Shown piece by piece: positions 1 through 9,043 of a stretch of DNA of 64,000 nucleotides (positions are counted from its first letter, which is position 1; each line of letters starts with the position of its first letter). Below the pieces are notes generated by a model. It made no database searches and was not told where the DNA came from. It was given only the letters and a program-made list of their open reading frames with translations. The DNA comes from Dethiosulfovibrio faecalis. GTDB taxonomy: Bacteria > Synergistota > Synergistia > Synergistales > Dethiosulfovibrionaceae. The position numbers and the translations under genes were made by a program. The stretch is from positions 1 through 64,000 of the forward strand of contig NZ_JAKGUE010000011.1 in assembly GCF_021568795.1 (NCBI RefSeq). The letters are read 5' to 3'.

Positions 1-22
1 CCAGGATCAAACTCTCCATAAA
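1..22 (-). rRNA. rrs: 16S ribosomal RNA, first 22 nt only (gene continues left of the window)
   Basis: Read on the minus strand, the first bases contain GAGTTTGATCCTGG, the universal 5' end of bacterial 16S rRNA (the 27F primer site). Alignment to the E. coli 5' end puts the mature start near position 22. The rest of the gene lies outside the window. The leader, about positions 23-120, carries GC-rich inverted segments that would suit rRNA processing stems. Confidence 0.95.
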
Positions 23-128
23 ATTCACTTGGCTTCGCTTTTCTGTTTCCCCATTTTCGGCTGTCAAGGTTCGCGCTCACTACGTTACGGCTGCCTTACT
101 AGGCGGCCGGCTCAGCGGCGCAGAAGGA

Positions 129-158
129 ATAATACACCACTTACCATACTCTCGTCAA
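129..158 (-). promoter_or_regulatory. rRNA operon promoter
   Basis: On the minus strand a -35 box TTGACG (153-158) and a -10 box TATTAT (129-134) are separated by 18 nt, roughly 100 nt upstream of the mature 16S start. This is the expected place for an rrn promoter. The -35 box begins 16 nt after the stop codon of the MFS gene, so transcripts of that gene could run into the rRNA operon. Confidence 0.65.
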
Positions 159-174
159 CCGCCAATTTTCTGTT

Positions 175-1467
175 TCATTCTTCCGATTTCTTTCGCCCGC
201 CTTCAGAGGATTCTATTTCGGGGATCACCGCTATCTCTCGACTCTGTACCTTGAGCCATCTGTTGGAGGCCAGCATGAACAGTCCTACCATGGCGAAGGC
301 CACCGGAAGACCTGTGCCGTCCGCCACCCACCCGAGAAGAGGAGCGGCGATAACCGCCAGGAAAGAACGAAGCTGACTGTCCACCGACATTACCGTGGCT
401 CTAACATCTCGGTCCATAAGGTCACCGCAGAGATCGACGAAGATAGGTCGCCTGGCGTCCTTCATGACGTAAAGGAGGAAGAACACCGCCGCCACCGTCA
501 GGGGAGATCCCCAAAGGGAGACCCCCGCCAGAAGAAGAGCCGCCATCCCCATAACGTCGAAGGATGCGTTCATAAGCCAAGCGGAGGAGATCCTTCGCCT
601 GAGTCTCCATATCGAGGCGGACGCGGCGGAGCCGGCCAGATGGAATATACAGTAAGTCAGGCCTAGCCATACGGTAAGGGCCTTGTCACCGTCTCCGGCC
701 AGAGTCCCCACCAGCACCAAGGCCAGTATCGGCTGAACGTAGTCCTTGATTATCTTGAACAGTCCATCGTATATGGACGAACTCAACAACGCCCTCATGA
801 GCCTTCTGTCCCTCATAACCGATCGAAGCGAACGGAAGCCGAAGGACAGAAATCCCCTCTCGGATTTTTCCTCCACCATGTTCTCGTCCCTGTCCAGCCA
901 ATCGGGATAGCTCCAGATCAAAGCGAGATCCCCTATATAGGGAAGCATGGCCACTACGAAGAGCCATCGATAGGCCGGCAACCCCAAAGCAAGAGGCACG
1001 GCTATCAGAGCGGAGAGGGCCGATCCCAGCAGCGACCAGGCCCTGGTCCTGCCATACAGAAAGGTCTTCTCGTCCGCCACGCCGTGGTGATCCAGATAGG
1101 TATAGATCATGGCCTTGTGGGTTCCGGAACGGAAGGCCTCGCCAAGGCCGAAAAAGGTTACCGCCCCTGCGAAGATCGGCAACGACCGACCGATGAAAAA
1201 CAGAGCAAAGGATATCAGATAAAAGACGAAGCAGAGAAGGAGCTCTTTTTTCCTCCCCCAATGATCGGCCAAAACTCCCGACGGTATCTCGAAAACGTAT
1301 ATGACCGCTTCTCTCAGGGAGAACAGAAGTCCTATCTGAAATAGAGACAATCCTGCACCTATGAGGTATAGGAGCATATAGGGCTCGAAAAAACGCAGGT
1401 TTTTGAGGAAACCGTACATCCTGAACTTCCAAACCAAAGGATCCCGCAACATATCTTTTCTGTCCAA
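175..1467 (-). CDS. MFS transporter
   Basis: A 430-aa polytopic membrane protein of the major facilitator superfamily. The N-terminal half has hydrophobic segments followed by the loop GVLADHWGRKKEL, the MFS motif A between helices 2 and 3. About 12 membrane segments are expected. The open frame extends further upstream into the hisJ-like gene, but the likely start is TTG at 1467: a perfect AGGAGGTG (1473-1480) lies 5 nt before it, whereas the ATG at 1452 is 20 nt away. The gene follows the hisJ-like gene's terminator and is probably its own unit. Substrate unknown; family certain, function not. Confidence 0.85.
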   Translation of the reverse strand: MDRKDMLRDPLVWKFRMYGFLKNLRFFEPYMLLYLIGAGLSLFQIGLLFSLREAVIYVFEIPSGVLADHWGRKKELLLCFVFYLISFALFFIGRSLPIFAGAVTFFGLGEAFRSGTHKAMIYTYLDHHGVADEKTFLYGRTRAWSLLGSALSALIAVPLALGLPAYRWLFVVAMLPYIGDLALIWSYPDWLDRDENMVEEKSERGFLSFGFRSLRSVMRDRRLMRALLSSSIYDGLFKIIKDYVQPILALVLVGTLAGDGDKALTVWLGLTYCIFHLAGSAASASIWRLRRRISSAWLMNASFDVMGMAALLLAGVSLWGSPLTVAAVFFLLYVMKDARRPIFVDLCGDLMDRDVRATVMSVDSQLRSFLAVIAAPLLGWVADGTGLPVAFAMVGLFMLASNRWLKVQSREIAVIPEIESSEGGRKKSEE

Positions 1468-1539
1468 GGGAGCACCTCCTGCCGAGACTGGACATTCCTC
1501 TGAAGACAATCCTATCCATAAAGTAGTATCAGGGCAAAC

Positions 1540-1567
1540 AAAAAAGGAGAGACCTTTAGGCCTCTCC
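1540..1567 (-). terminator. Rho-independent terminator of the hisJ-like gene
   Basis: On the minus strand GGAGAG (1562-1567) pairs with CTCTCC (1546-1551) and is followed directly by a run of T residues. It lies 37 nt after the stop codon of the PHP phosphatase and before the MFS start. Confidence 0.75.
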
Positions 1568-1603
1568 AAATCGAAGAAAGATCTCAGTATATTTTTACGG
1601 GGA

Positions 1604-2425
1604 TCAGGCGGCCAGGGAGTAGAACCGTGGGGTCCTTCCCTGGAAGCTACAGGTATAGCGAAAACCGAGGGCCTCCAGCAGCCCTTCCGCGAGGAAGAAA
1701 TCGGCGGCGATGTCCTTGAGCCTGTGGGCATCGGAGCCCACGGTTATAATCTCTCCTCCGAGCTCTCTGTAGCGACGCAGTATCCACTCTCCGGGATGAA
1801 AGGCATCGAGGCCGTAGCGAAGACCGGAGGTGTTGAGCTCCAGACCGATACCCCTTTTGACCAGTTCCTGAAGGATCTCGTCTATCCTATCCTTGTGAAG
1901 CTCACGGTCGATCACGCTGTGCCTGTCGCCATAGGTGCCTGCTCCATAGCGCCTCACGAAATCCATGTGCCCCACGACGGAGATACCGGAAAAGGCCCTG
2001 ACGCTATCCAACATAGCCTCGAAGTACCTCCCGTGGGCATCGTCTCTGGTCTTACCCTCGAAAAAACCTTCCTCTCCCATGCTCTTTCCGTCCACGCAAT
2101 GAAGGGATCCTATAACGAAATCCCAGTCGCTTTTCTCCAGAATCGGAGCTACTCTGCCCTTTTTCGAGATATCCAAACCGACCTCCAGACCGATCCTGAG
2201 CTTTATCCTGTCGGCCCACCGGGCCCGACACCAACCGAGGGTCTCCAGATAGGACGGAACGTCCAAATCGAAGTTAACCGCCTCGCTGGGGAAATCGAGA
2301 TCCATATGGTCCGTCACGGCTATCTCCTTCAATCCGAGATCGCAGGCTCTCTGCAAGACCCGGTCCAACGGCTCGTCGCAGTCACCGGAAAAAGACGTAT
2401 GTACGTGATAGTCCGACCTGAGCAT
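1604..2425 (-). CDS. hisJ: HisJ-type PHP-domain histidinol-phosphatase
   Basis: 273 aa, the usual length of the HisJ family, which dephosphorylates histidinol phosphate with a metal cluster in a PHP barrel. Visible PHP metal motifs are DYHVHTSFS at the N-terminus, TDHMDLDFP near residue 40, IGSLHCVDG in the middle, VGHMDFVRRY, and the closing VGSDAH near residue 240. An AGGAGGTG stands 5 nt before the ATG at 2425. No other histidine biosynthesis gene is adjacent, so it could act on another phosphoester. Family assignment firm, substrate less so. Confidence 0.8.
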   Translation of the reverse strand: MLRSDYHVHTSFSGDCDEPLDRVLQRACDLGLKEIAVTDHMDLDFPSEAVNFDLDVPSYLETLGWCRARWADRIKLRIGLEVGLDISKKGRVAPILEKSDWDFVIGSLHCVDGKSMGEEGFFEGKTRDDAHGRYFEAMLDSVRAFSGISVVGHMDFVRRYGAGTYGDRHSVIDRELHKDRIDEILQELVKRGIGLELNTSGLRYGLDAFHPGEWILRRYRELGGEIITVGSDAHRLKDIAADFFLAEGLLEALGFRYTCSFQGRTPRFYSLAA

Positions 2426-2532
2426 CGGGACACCTCCTGAGGATAAGTTTCGTAAAGGCTTTTCCTTATACTACAAAAAAGAGGTTACGACATCCCTTCT
2501 TTTCGGAAACGGAAGGATCACGACATCGGACG

Positions 2533-2560
2533 TTGCGGAAATCCCAGACTCAGGTATAAT
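2533..2560 (+). promoter_or_regulatory. Promoter of the second PHP gene
   Basis: TTGCGG (2533-2538) and a perfect TATAAT (2555-2560) with a 16-nt spacer lie 55 nt upstream of the ATG at 2616. The -35 box is imperfect. Confidence 0.45.
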
Positions 2561-2615
2561 CCAATGGAATAAAAACTACTCCGATAAGTAGACGGAGAAG
2601 AGAAGGAGAGTTTCC

Positions 2616-3287
2616 ATGATAATAGATACCCACCTGCACACCATGGAGGGATCGCCGGACAGCCATCTGCCTCTGGAAAGAGCGGTCGCCCGAGCGAAGG
2701 AACTTTCCATGAACGGAATCTGTATCACAGATCACGACACACTCAAACTGGCCCCTATGGCCGAAGAACTGTCCGATAGATACGACTTTCTCATCTTGGT
2801 GGGAGCGGAGATACTTACCTACGAGGGAGACCTGCTCGTATACGGCCTGGACCGGCTCCCGGAGGAAAAGATGCACGCTCCGGATCTGGCCAAACTGGTC
2901 TCCTCGCTCGGAGGAGCCAGCGCGGCGGCCCATCCCTTCAGAGACAACGGCCGAGGGATGGGAGAGGTGATGCGACTCTGCCCCCATATGCACGGGGTGG
3001 AGACCTTTAACGGCAGCACCAAGCCCCACCACAACGAGATGGCTCTGGAAACCGCTCTAGATATGAGCAGCTCGATGCTGGGCGGCAGCGATTCCCACTG
3101 GGAGGACCGCATAGGCCTTTTCGCCACCCGGTTCCATCGGCCTGTACGGTCCATGGCAGATCTGGTTAACGCCTTGAAGGAAGGAGCCATATCTCCGGTC
3201 CGTTACGACAAAGACTCCTCCTCCTGGGTCCATCCCGAGGCCTATCTGCGATCCGTCGCGGCCCCGGTGGAACAGCCAACCCTCTGA
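2616..3287 (+). CDS. PHP-domain metal-dependent phosphoesterase
   Basis: A 223-aa protein of the PHP family, related to the YciV/RNase AM-type and polymerase-associated PHP phosphoesterases. Metal-binding motifs: DTHLHT at residue 3, CITDHDTLK near 46, GAEI near 68, AAHPF near 107, and GGSDSH near 154. AAGGAGAG precedes the ATG. It is transcribed toward the GH57 gene and its last 46 bp overlap the 3' end of that convergent gene. Substrate not inferable from sequence. Confidence 0.8.
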   Translation: MIIDTHLHTMEGSPDSHLPLERAVARAKELSMNGICITDHDTLKLAPMAEELSDRYDFLILVGAEILTYEGDLLVYGLDRLPEEKMHAPDLAKLVSSLGGASAAAHPFRDNGRGMGEVMRLCPHMHGVETFNGSTKPHHNEMALETALDMSSSMLGGSDSHWEDRIGLFATRFHRPVRSMADLVNALKEGAISPVRYDKDSSSWVHPEAYLRSVAAPVEQPTL

Positions 3288-5578
3288 AGCAAACGAACAT
3301 CCACGTTTTCGGCCCTTTCCTTCAGCTCCAACAGGGCTTTCTGAAAGGGCCACAGATCCACCTTGGCGTCGGCACGATCCATAAGATCCAGAATGCCTGA
3401 CATATCCTCCAACACGACGTCGGTATCCACCTCGTTCCGCTCCAGCTCCATAGCCAGGAAGACCGTCCTTGACCTGATCGTTTTCTCCAGCCGCTCCCTG
3501 TCCAACTGAACACCCCACCGGCGGGACCTGCTAAGCAGGTCGAGCAGATCCCCGTAGGAAGGCCTCTCAGTGGACAACTCGCGATTCAACCGATAATCGA
3601 CAAAAATTTTAGCAGCGGAGCGAAGGGGAACGGACTCTCCTCCGTCCAGCAGAAGGAGGTTCTCGTCCCTAAGAACCACATCTTTCACCGCCAAAGCAAG
3701 CCTTTTCTCGCAACGACTCTTTATCTCATCGACCACCCTGTCCCGGCTATCCCGGAACAGATGGCGCAACGAGTAGAGTCTGTGACCGAAAATGCTCCCC
3801 AAAACGGATCGATCGTCACGGTTCGAGGCAAGCCTTACACGTTCCAGCAGAACCTCGGGGTCGGCTCCCTCCGTAATGGGCAACGCTCCGCACAGGATCC
3901 TGCGCCCTCCCCACCAAATCGCCAGGGTAAGCAGCTCCATGGACCTGCCGGTCAACTCGGATCGAACGGTCATATGGCCGAAAAACCGTTCCTCCCCTTC
4001 GGAGGAACATCTGCATACAGTGCCGTCCTTCACCGAGATCAAGGGAAACTCGGTCTCTCCGGGATCGAGATCGAAAAGGCGGTAAAGAGCGACGTGAGCC
4101 GCCACCCTCGGCAGGTCCATCGAGGCGGGCTCCACGAAGAAGGAAAAGATCCTGCTGCCGTCTCCCAGCTCCGGAACGTTGCTCGGGGCCTTTTCCAAGG
4201 CCTCCAGGAAGGGTTTGCGAAGTCCTGATTTTCCCAATCTCTCGGTCAGATCCAACACCTTGGCGGCATACCGCAAAACCTGGATCGCCTCTATTCGACA
4301 GATATCGTCGAAAAACCAGCCGCAACTGGAGAACATCAACATAGAACAACGCTCCATCTCGAGAAGAGAGAGCCCCAGAGACTCCTCCTCGAAGGAAAGG
4401 TCCCGCCCAGCCTCGTCTCGAAGAAAGGCTACCCTGTTGGAAGGAAACATCTTGGAATACAGCCGTTCCGATCGGTCCCGAACCGCCCAGGGATCGGAGA
4501 AAAGAGACGCCCCTCTTTCCTGGAATAGCTCGTCTACCTCTCTCTGCAGGCTTTCCAGAGCATTCCTCATAGGTGCCCTCCAACGCTGATGCCACTGAGG
4601 GTGTCCGCCGTCGGAGCATCCGCAATCGGAACGCCAACGCTCCACTCCATGGACGCAGCTCCACGAAGACCTCTCGACTATCTCGACCTCGCTTTTTGGG
4701 GGACATATCTCCAAAAAACGGCCGTACACCGTCAAATCCACGTCGGGAAGACGATCCAGCTCGTCCAGGCAGGCTGCCAGAGCCATCTCGCCAAAGCGAT
4801 GATGATGTCCGAAGGTCTCTCCGTCCACAGCTACATGCTCAAGGGCAGGACCGTTCCGGTCGGAGCAACGATCCGACAGCCTCCGAGCCAATCTTCGACC
4901 GTCCTCCAGGGCGGCTCCGAAAGCCATCTCCCGAGCTAGCTCTCCGTCGTAGAAAAACAGGGAGATCTCCGCGCCGCTCGGGAGCCTGCATATATAGGGT
5001 TTAGAGACGTCTACAGGTCCGTCCGAAACCAAACGCAAGGCCTGATGAGGTGCCAACAGGACAAACTTGATCCCCTCACCGACCAACATCTCCAGGGAGT
5101 CGGTATCCACCGCCGCCTCGGGAAGCCACATACCCTCGGGACGGCGACGAAAACGACGGACGAAATCGGATATTCCCCACACCACCTGGGTACGTCTGTC
5201 CCTTTCGGAGGCCAAAGGAAGGATCGCGTGGCCGTAGACCTGGGCGATGGCAGGACCGTGCCCCTCGAACCTCTCGATACCGATGCGATCCGCCTCCAAT
5301 ATGGAACGATATATCCAAGGACGACGGTCCTCAAGCCAACCGAGCAGAGTAGGGCCAACGTTGAAACTCATGGAACCGTAGCAATTCCTGGTAGCGAATA
5401 TTCGACCCTCTTCGTCCAACAATCTGGCGGCCCCGCAAGGACCGTAACACTGATCTGCGATCCTCTCGTTCCAGTCGTGCCAGGGAGAAGCCGTCTCCTG
5501 ACGCTCCACAACTCCGGTCCAGGGATTTTCCCTCGGCGGCTGATAGAAATGTCCATGTATGCAGACGTAACGGCTCAC
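3242..5578 (-). CDS. Glycoside hydrolase family 57 / DUF3536 protein
   Basis: 778 aa. The N-terminal 300 residues match the GH57-like barrel (HGHFYQPPRENPW near residue 8, GPTLLGWLE, GHGSA-like GHGPAIAQVYGHAILPL, and RPEGMWLPEAAVD near residue 165); the remainder is the helical DUF3536 region. The family is usually described as alpha-amylase/alpha-mannosidase-like, with no firm substrate. The start is a GTG at 5578 preceded by GGGAGGGAG, two nucleotides after the glgB stop, so it is co-transcribed with glgB. The pairing suggests a role in trimming or turning over glycogen. Its 3' end overlaps the convergent PHP gene by 46 bp. Confidence 0.85.
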   Translation of the reverse strand: MSRYVCIHGHFYQPPRENPWTGVVERQETASPWHDWNERIADQCYGPCGAARLLDEEGRIFATRNCYGSMSFNVGPTLLGWLEDRRPWIYRSILEADRIGIERFEGHGPAIAQVYGHAILPLASERDRRTQVVWGISDFVRRFRRRPEGMWLPEAAVDTDSLEMLVGEGIKFVLLAPHQALRLVSDGPVDVSKPYICRLPSGAEISLFFYDGELAREMAFGAALEDGRRLARRLSDRCSDRNGPALEHVAVDGETFGHHHRFGEMALAACLDELDRLPDVDLTVYGRFLEICPPKSEVEIVERSSWSCVHGVERWRSDCGCSDGGHPQWHQRWRAPMRNALESLQREVDELFQERGASLFSDPWAVRDRSERLYSKMFPSNRVAFLRDEAGRDLSFEEESLGLSLLEMERCSMLMFSSCGWFFDDICRIEAIQVLRYAAKVLDLTERLGKSGLRKPFLEALEKAPSNVPELGDGSRIFSFFVEPASMDLPRVAAHVALYRLFDLDPGETEFPLISVKDGTVCRCSSEGEERFFGHMTVRSELTGRSMELLTLAIWWGGRRILCGALPITEGADPEVLLERVRLASNRDDRSVLGSIFGHRLYSLRHLFRDSRDRVVDEIKSRCEKRLALAVKDVVLRDENLLLLDGGESVPLRSAAKIFVDYRLNRELSTERPSYGDLLDLLSRSRRWGVQLDRERLEKTIRSRTVFLAMELERNEVDTDVVLEDMSGILDLMDRADAKVDLWPFQKALLELKERAENVDVRLLQRVGCSTGAATDRR

Positions 5579-5580
5579 AG

Positions 5581-7470
5581 CTACTCCCTCCCGTCGGACA
5601 AACTCGCCTCAGGCGCCAGTATGATCGCCCCAAGCGGCGGTAGAACCATCTCCACAGAGAAACTCAGGCCGTGACAGGCGACCTCCTCGGCCGATACCCC
5701 CCCCAGATTCCCGACGCCGGTTCCTCCGTAATCGTTCGAATCGGTGTTGCACAGCTCCCGCCAACAGCCTCCGGAGGGCAAGCCTATCCTGTAGCCCGTC
5801 CTTGGAATAGGCGTACAGTTGAAGATTCCCACCACCGGCCTGGGACCGGAGGGCCTCATCATTGCGAAGACGCTCTGCCCTCTGTCGGAACAGTCTATCC
5901 ATCTGAAACCGTCGGGATCGAAATCCCTGTGAAGCGCGTCCTCCTCCCGGTAGAGACGGTTGAGATCCGACACCAGACGAAGAATTCCTCTGTGACTCGG
6001 ATCGTCCAGAAGGGCCCAGTCCAGCTCCACCTCGTGGTCCCATTCACGCCACTGACCGATCTCGCAGCCCATGAAAAGCAGCTTCTTTCCCGGGTGAACG
6101 AACATCAGGGCGAGCAGAAGCCTGAGATTGGCCTTCTTCCTCCATTGATCCCCGGGCATCTTGGACAGAAGCGATCTTTTACCGTAGACCACCTCGTCGT
6201 GAGATACAGGGAGGACGAATCTCTCGGAAAAAGCGTACCAGAGGCCGAAGGTTATCTCCTCGTGGTGCCAGGGCCTATGGATCGGATCTCGGGAGAAGTA
6301 GGACAGGGTATCGTGCATCCACCCCATATCCCACTTCATGGAAAACCCCAGGCCGCCCAGATGAGCGGGACCGGTCACCCTGGGCCAGTCGGTGGACTCC
6401 TCCGCTACCGTGACGACATCGGGAAAGCTCCTGGATATCTCGGAGTTCAGCTCCCGGAGAAAGGATACCGCCTCAAGGTTCTCCCTTCCTCCGTACCGGT
6501 TGGGCTCCCACTCCCCTCTCTCTCTACAGTAGTCCAGATAAAGCATGGAGGCCACTCCGTCCACCCTCAGTCCGTCGGCGTGATACATATCCAGCCAAAA
6601 CGCGGCGCTGCTTATCAGAAACGAACGAACCTCGTGTCTTCCGTAATCGAAAATGCAGCTCGTCCACTGAGGATGATATCCCCTCCTGGAATCGGGATGC
6701 TCGTACAGAGCGGTTCCGTCGAAACGGGCCAGACCGTGGGCGTCGGAGGGAAAATGAGAGGGAACCCAGTCCAGGATGACGGCGATCCCCCGGCTGTGGA
6801 GATAATCGACGAGATACATGAAGTCCTCAGGAGAACCGTATCTCCCGGAGGGAGCGAAATAGCCCAACACTTGATATCCCCAGGAACCGTAGAAAGGATG
6901 CTCCATAACCGGAAGAAACTCCACCGCAGTAAACCCCGCCTGAGAGACGTGATCGGCCAACATAGGGGCAATCTCCCGGTAGGACAGAAAGGATCCGTCC
7001 CGCCTCCTCCACGACCCCAGATGGACCTCGTAGATCGACCAGGGGCCGTCCAGGGGAAGCCGCTTTCCTCTGCTCTCCATCCATTCCCGGTCGGTCCACT
7101 CGTGATCGACGTTCCATACCATGGAGGCGCTCCTTGGGGGAGTCTCCCAGCGGTGGGCCATAGGATCCCCTTTCTGAAGCCACTCGCCGGCCCCGGTCTT
7201 TATACCGTATTTATATAGATCACCGATGGAGACCCCAGAGACGGTTCCCTCCCAGATACCGCTGCCATCCCCCCTGGAATACAGGGGGGCGATTCCGGGA
7301 GTCCAACCGTTGGAATCGCACAGAACCGAGACTTCCCTGGCGTTAGGAGCCCAGAGGGCAAAGCGGGTACCGCCTTCCTCGGGAAAAGAACCGAGATGTT
7401 TGTAAAGACGATAATGCCGTCCCTGCCGGAAGAGAAAAACGTCGTAATCGCTTAACCGTGAACCGGCCAT
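5581..7470 (-). CDS. glgB: 1,4-alpha-glucan branching enzyme
   Basis: 629 aa, GH13 family. It transfers alpha-1,4 segments to form alpha-1,6 branches in glycogen. An N-terminal CBM48 domain (about residues 30-120) precedes the TIM barrel. Catalytic residues are visible: nucleophile Asp in DGLRVDGV (D304), acid/base Glu in VAEES (about E357) and the HDE of PVSHDEVV as transition-state stabiliser. It lacks the extra N-terminal N1 domain of the longest E. coli-type enzymes. AGGAGG precedes the ATG by 11 nt. First gene of a two-gene leftward operon with the GH57 gene. Confidence 0.95.
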   Translation of the reverse strand: MAGSRLSDYDVFLFRQGRHYRLYKHLGSFPEEGGTRFALWAPNAREVSVLCDSNGWTPGIAPLYSRGDGSGIWEGTVSGVSIGDLYKYGIKTGAGEWLQKGDPMAHRWETPPRSASMVWNVDHEWTDREWMESRGKRLPLDGPWSIYEVHLGSWRRRDGSFLSYREIAPMLADHVSQAGFTAVEFLPVMEHPFYGSWGYQVLGYFAPSGRYGSPEDFMYLVDYLHSRGIAVILDWVPSHFPSDAHGLARFDGTALYEHPDSRRGYHPQWTSCIFDYGRHEVRSFLISSAAFWLDMYHADGLRVDGVASMLYLDYCRERGEWEPNRYGGRENLEAVSFLRELNSEISRSFPDVVTVAEESTDWPRVTGPAHLGGLGFSMKWDMGWMHDTLSYFSRDPIHRPWHHEEITFGLWYAFSERFVLPVSHDEVVYGKRSLLSKMPGDQWRKKANLRLLLALMFVHPGKKLLFMGCEIGQWREWDHEVELDWALLDDPSHRGILRLVSDLNRLYREEDALHRDFDPDGFRWIDCSDRGQSVFAMMRPSGPRPVVGIFNCTPIPRTGYRIGLPSGGCWRELCNTDSNDYGGTGVGNLGGVSAEEVACHGLSFSVEMVLPPLGAIILAPEASLSDGRE

Positions 7471-7503
7471 GATGGATTGAGCCTCCTTTCACTTCTATCT
7501 TCG

Positions 7504-7533
7504 ATTATATATAGACCTTTCGTCATAGTACAA
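7504..7533 (-). promoter_or_regulatory. Candidate glgB promoter
   Basis: On the minus strand TTGTAC (7528-7533) and TATAAT (7504-7509) are spaced 18 nt, about 35 nt upstream of the glgB ATG. The 91-bp gap to malQ must also carry the divergent malQ promoter, for which no convincing pair was found. Confidence 0.5.
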
Positions 7534-7561
7534 TGAATAAAGACGAGGAGGTGTTTTTTCC

Positions 7562-9043
7562 ATGAGAAGATCGGCGTTGCTTCTCCACATATCGTCCCTA
7601 CCGTCGCCCTGGGGCGTGGGGGACATGGGACCGGAGGCCCACAGACTGGTGCGGTCCCTCGTCCGACGTGGGCTCAACTGGCAGACACTGCCTATGAACG
7701 AGACATCGGAGGCTTTCGGACATTCGCCCTACAGCCCCATATCGGCCTTTGCGGGCAACCGGTTATTCATAAGCCCGGAACTCATGGCCGAGGACGGATG
7801 GATAGATGAAAGCGACCTACCCCCGAGACTTCCGATCGGATCGGCAGACTTTGAGGGAGCCTTGAAGATAAGGAAAAACCTCCTCGAAAAAGCCTGGCAA
7901 AAAAACAGGGAGGACATGGGATTCTCCCGATTCAAGGAATCCGAACGGCACTGGCTGGAGGACTACTGCTTCTTTCGATCTCTGAAAAGACGTTTCGCCA
8001 TGGAGCCATGGCACCGCTGGCCCGAGCCCTATCGCCTCAGGAACGAATCGGCCATGGCCGAGATATCGGAAGAGCTGAGCGACGAGATGGATCTTTTGGC
8101 CTTCGGACAATACATCTTCTTCCGCCAACAGAGAACCCTTCACAGGCTCTGCGCCGACGAGGGATTGGAGCTGATAGGGGACATGCCCATATACGTGATC
8201 CACGACAGTCCCGACGTATGGGCTCATCCGAAGCTGTTCCAGCTGGACAAAGACCTTCGTCCATCCGCCGTAGCGGGGGTTCCTCCGGACTACTACAGCG
8301 AAGACGGACAGCTATGGGGTAACCCCCTCTACGACTGGGATCGACATCTTCTGGACGAATTCGCATGGTGGATGAGTCGACTTAGACACGCCCTGGAGCT
8401 TTACGACAGAATCCGGATAGACCACTTCAGGGGATTGGTGGGCTACTGGTCCGTCCCGGCAGACGAGACTACCGCAAAGAAGGGAAACTGGGTGGAGACT
8501 CCGTCGGAAAGGTTCTTCGAAACCCTGAGGATACACTTTCCCTCCATGCCCTTCCTGGCCGAGGATCTGGGAGTGATAACCCCCGACGTGAGGGAGGCCA
8601 TGGAATATCTGGATATCCCTGGAATGGCGGTGCTGCAGTTCGCCTTCGACGGAGACACAGGTTCCTCTCCCTACACCCCTCACAACCACGTACCGTCCAT
8701 GGCGGTATATACAGGGACCCACGACAACGACACCACCGCAGGGTGGTTCTCAACGTTGGGAGAGGACAGCCTTAACAGGCTGGAATCCTACGTAGGCAGA
8801 AAGCTTGACGAAAAATCCGCCCCGGAGGCCCTGATAAGGATGGCCCTGGGATCGGTAGCGGAACTGGCTGTCGTTCCGGCCCAGGACCTTCTGGAACTCG
8901 GAACGGAGACCAGGATGAACCGTCCTTCCCTGAAGGACGGCAACTGGCGGTGGAGACTGAACGAAGAGGGAATACCAGAACCCAAACTGGACCGCCTGGG
9001 ACATCTGATAGAAATATACGGGAGAAAGAAAGAGAGGGAATGA
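7562..9043 (+). CDS. malQ: 4-alpha-glucanotransferase (amylomaltase)
   Basis: 493 aa, GH77. It disproportionates maltodextrins released from glycogen. Family signatures: an N-terminal SLPSPWGVGDMG, the substrate loop around NPLYDW, RIDHFRGL (catalytic Asp near residue 287), FLAEDLGVITP (Glu near 335) and YTGTHDNDT (third acid near 390). Length is normal for bacterial amylomaltases. GAGGAGGTG lies upstream of the ATG. First gene of the rightward glycogen operon; its stop overlaps the glgP start. Confidence 0.95.
   Translation: MRRSALLLHISSLPSPWGVGDMGPEAHRLVRSLVRRGLNWQTLPMNETSEAFGHSPYSPISAFAGNRLFISPELMAEDGWIDESDLPPRLPIGSADFEGALKIRKNLLEKAWQKNREDMGFSRFKESERHWLEDYCFFRSLKRRFAMEPWHRWPEPYRLRNESAMAEISEELSDEMDLLAFGQYIFFRQQRTLHRLCADEGLELIGDMPIYVIHDSPDVWAHPKLFQLDKDLRPSAVAGVPPDYYSEDGQLWGNPLYDWDRHLLDEFAWWMSRLRHALELYDRIRIDHFRGLVGYWSVPADETTAKKGNWVETPSERFFETLRIHFPSMPFLAEDLGVITPDVREAMEYLDIPGMAVLQFAFDGDTGSSPYTPHNHVPSMAVYTGTHDNDTTAGWFSTLGEDSLNRLESYVGRKLDEKSAPEALIRMALGSVAELAVVPAQDLLELGTETRMNRPSLKDGNWRWRLNEEGIPEPKLDRLGHLIEIYGRKKERE

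Noticed and set aside
5671-7218. Long open frame on the plus strand inside glgB
   Set aside because: It is antisense to an unambiguous branching enzyme, has no ribosome site and a composition like a shadow frame. The same applies to long antisense frames across 21024-22148, 22314-23633 and 26038-27321.
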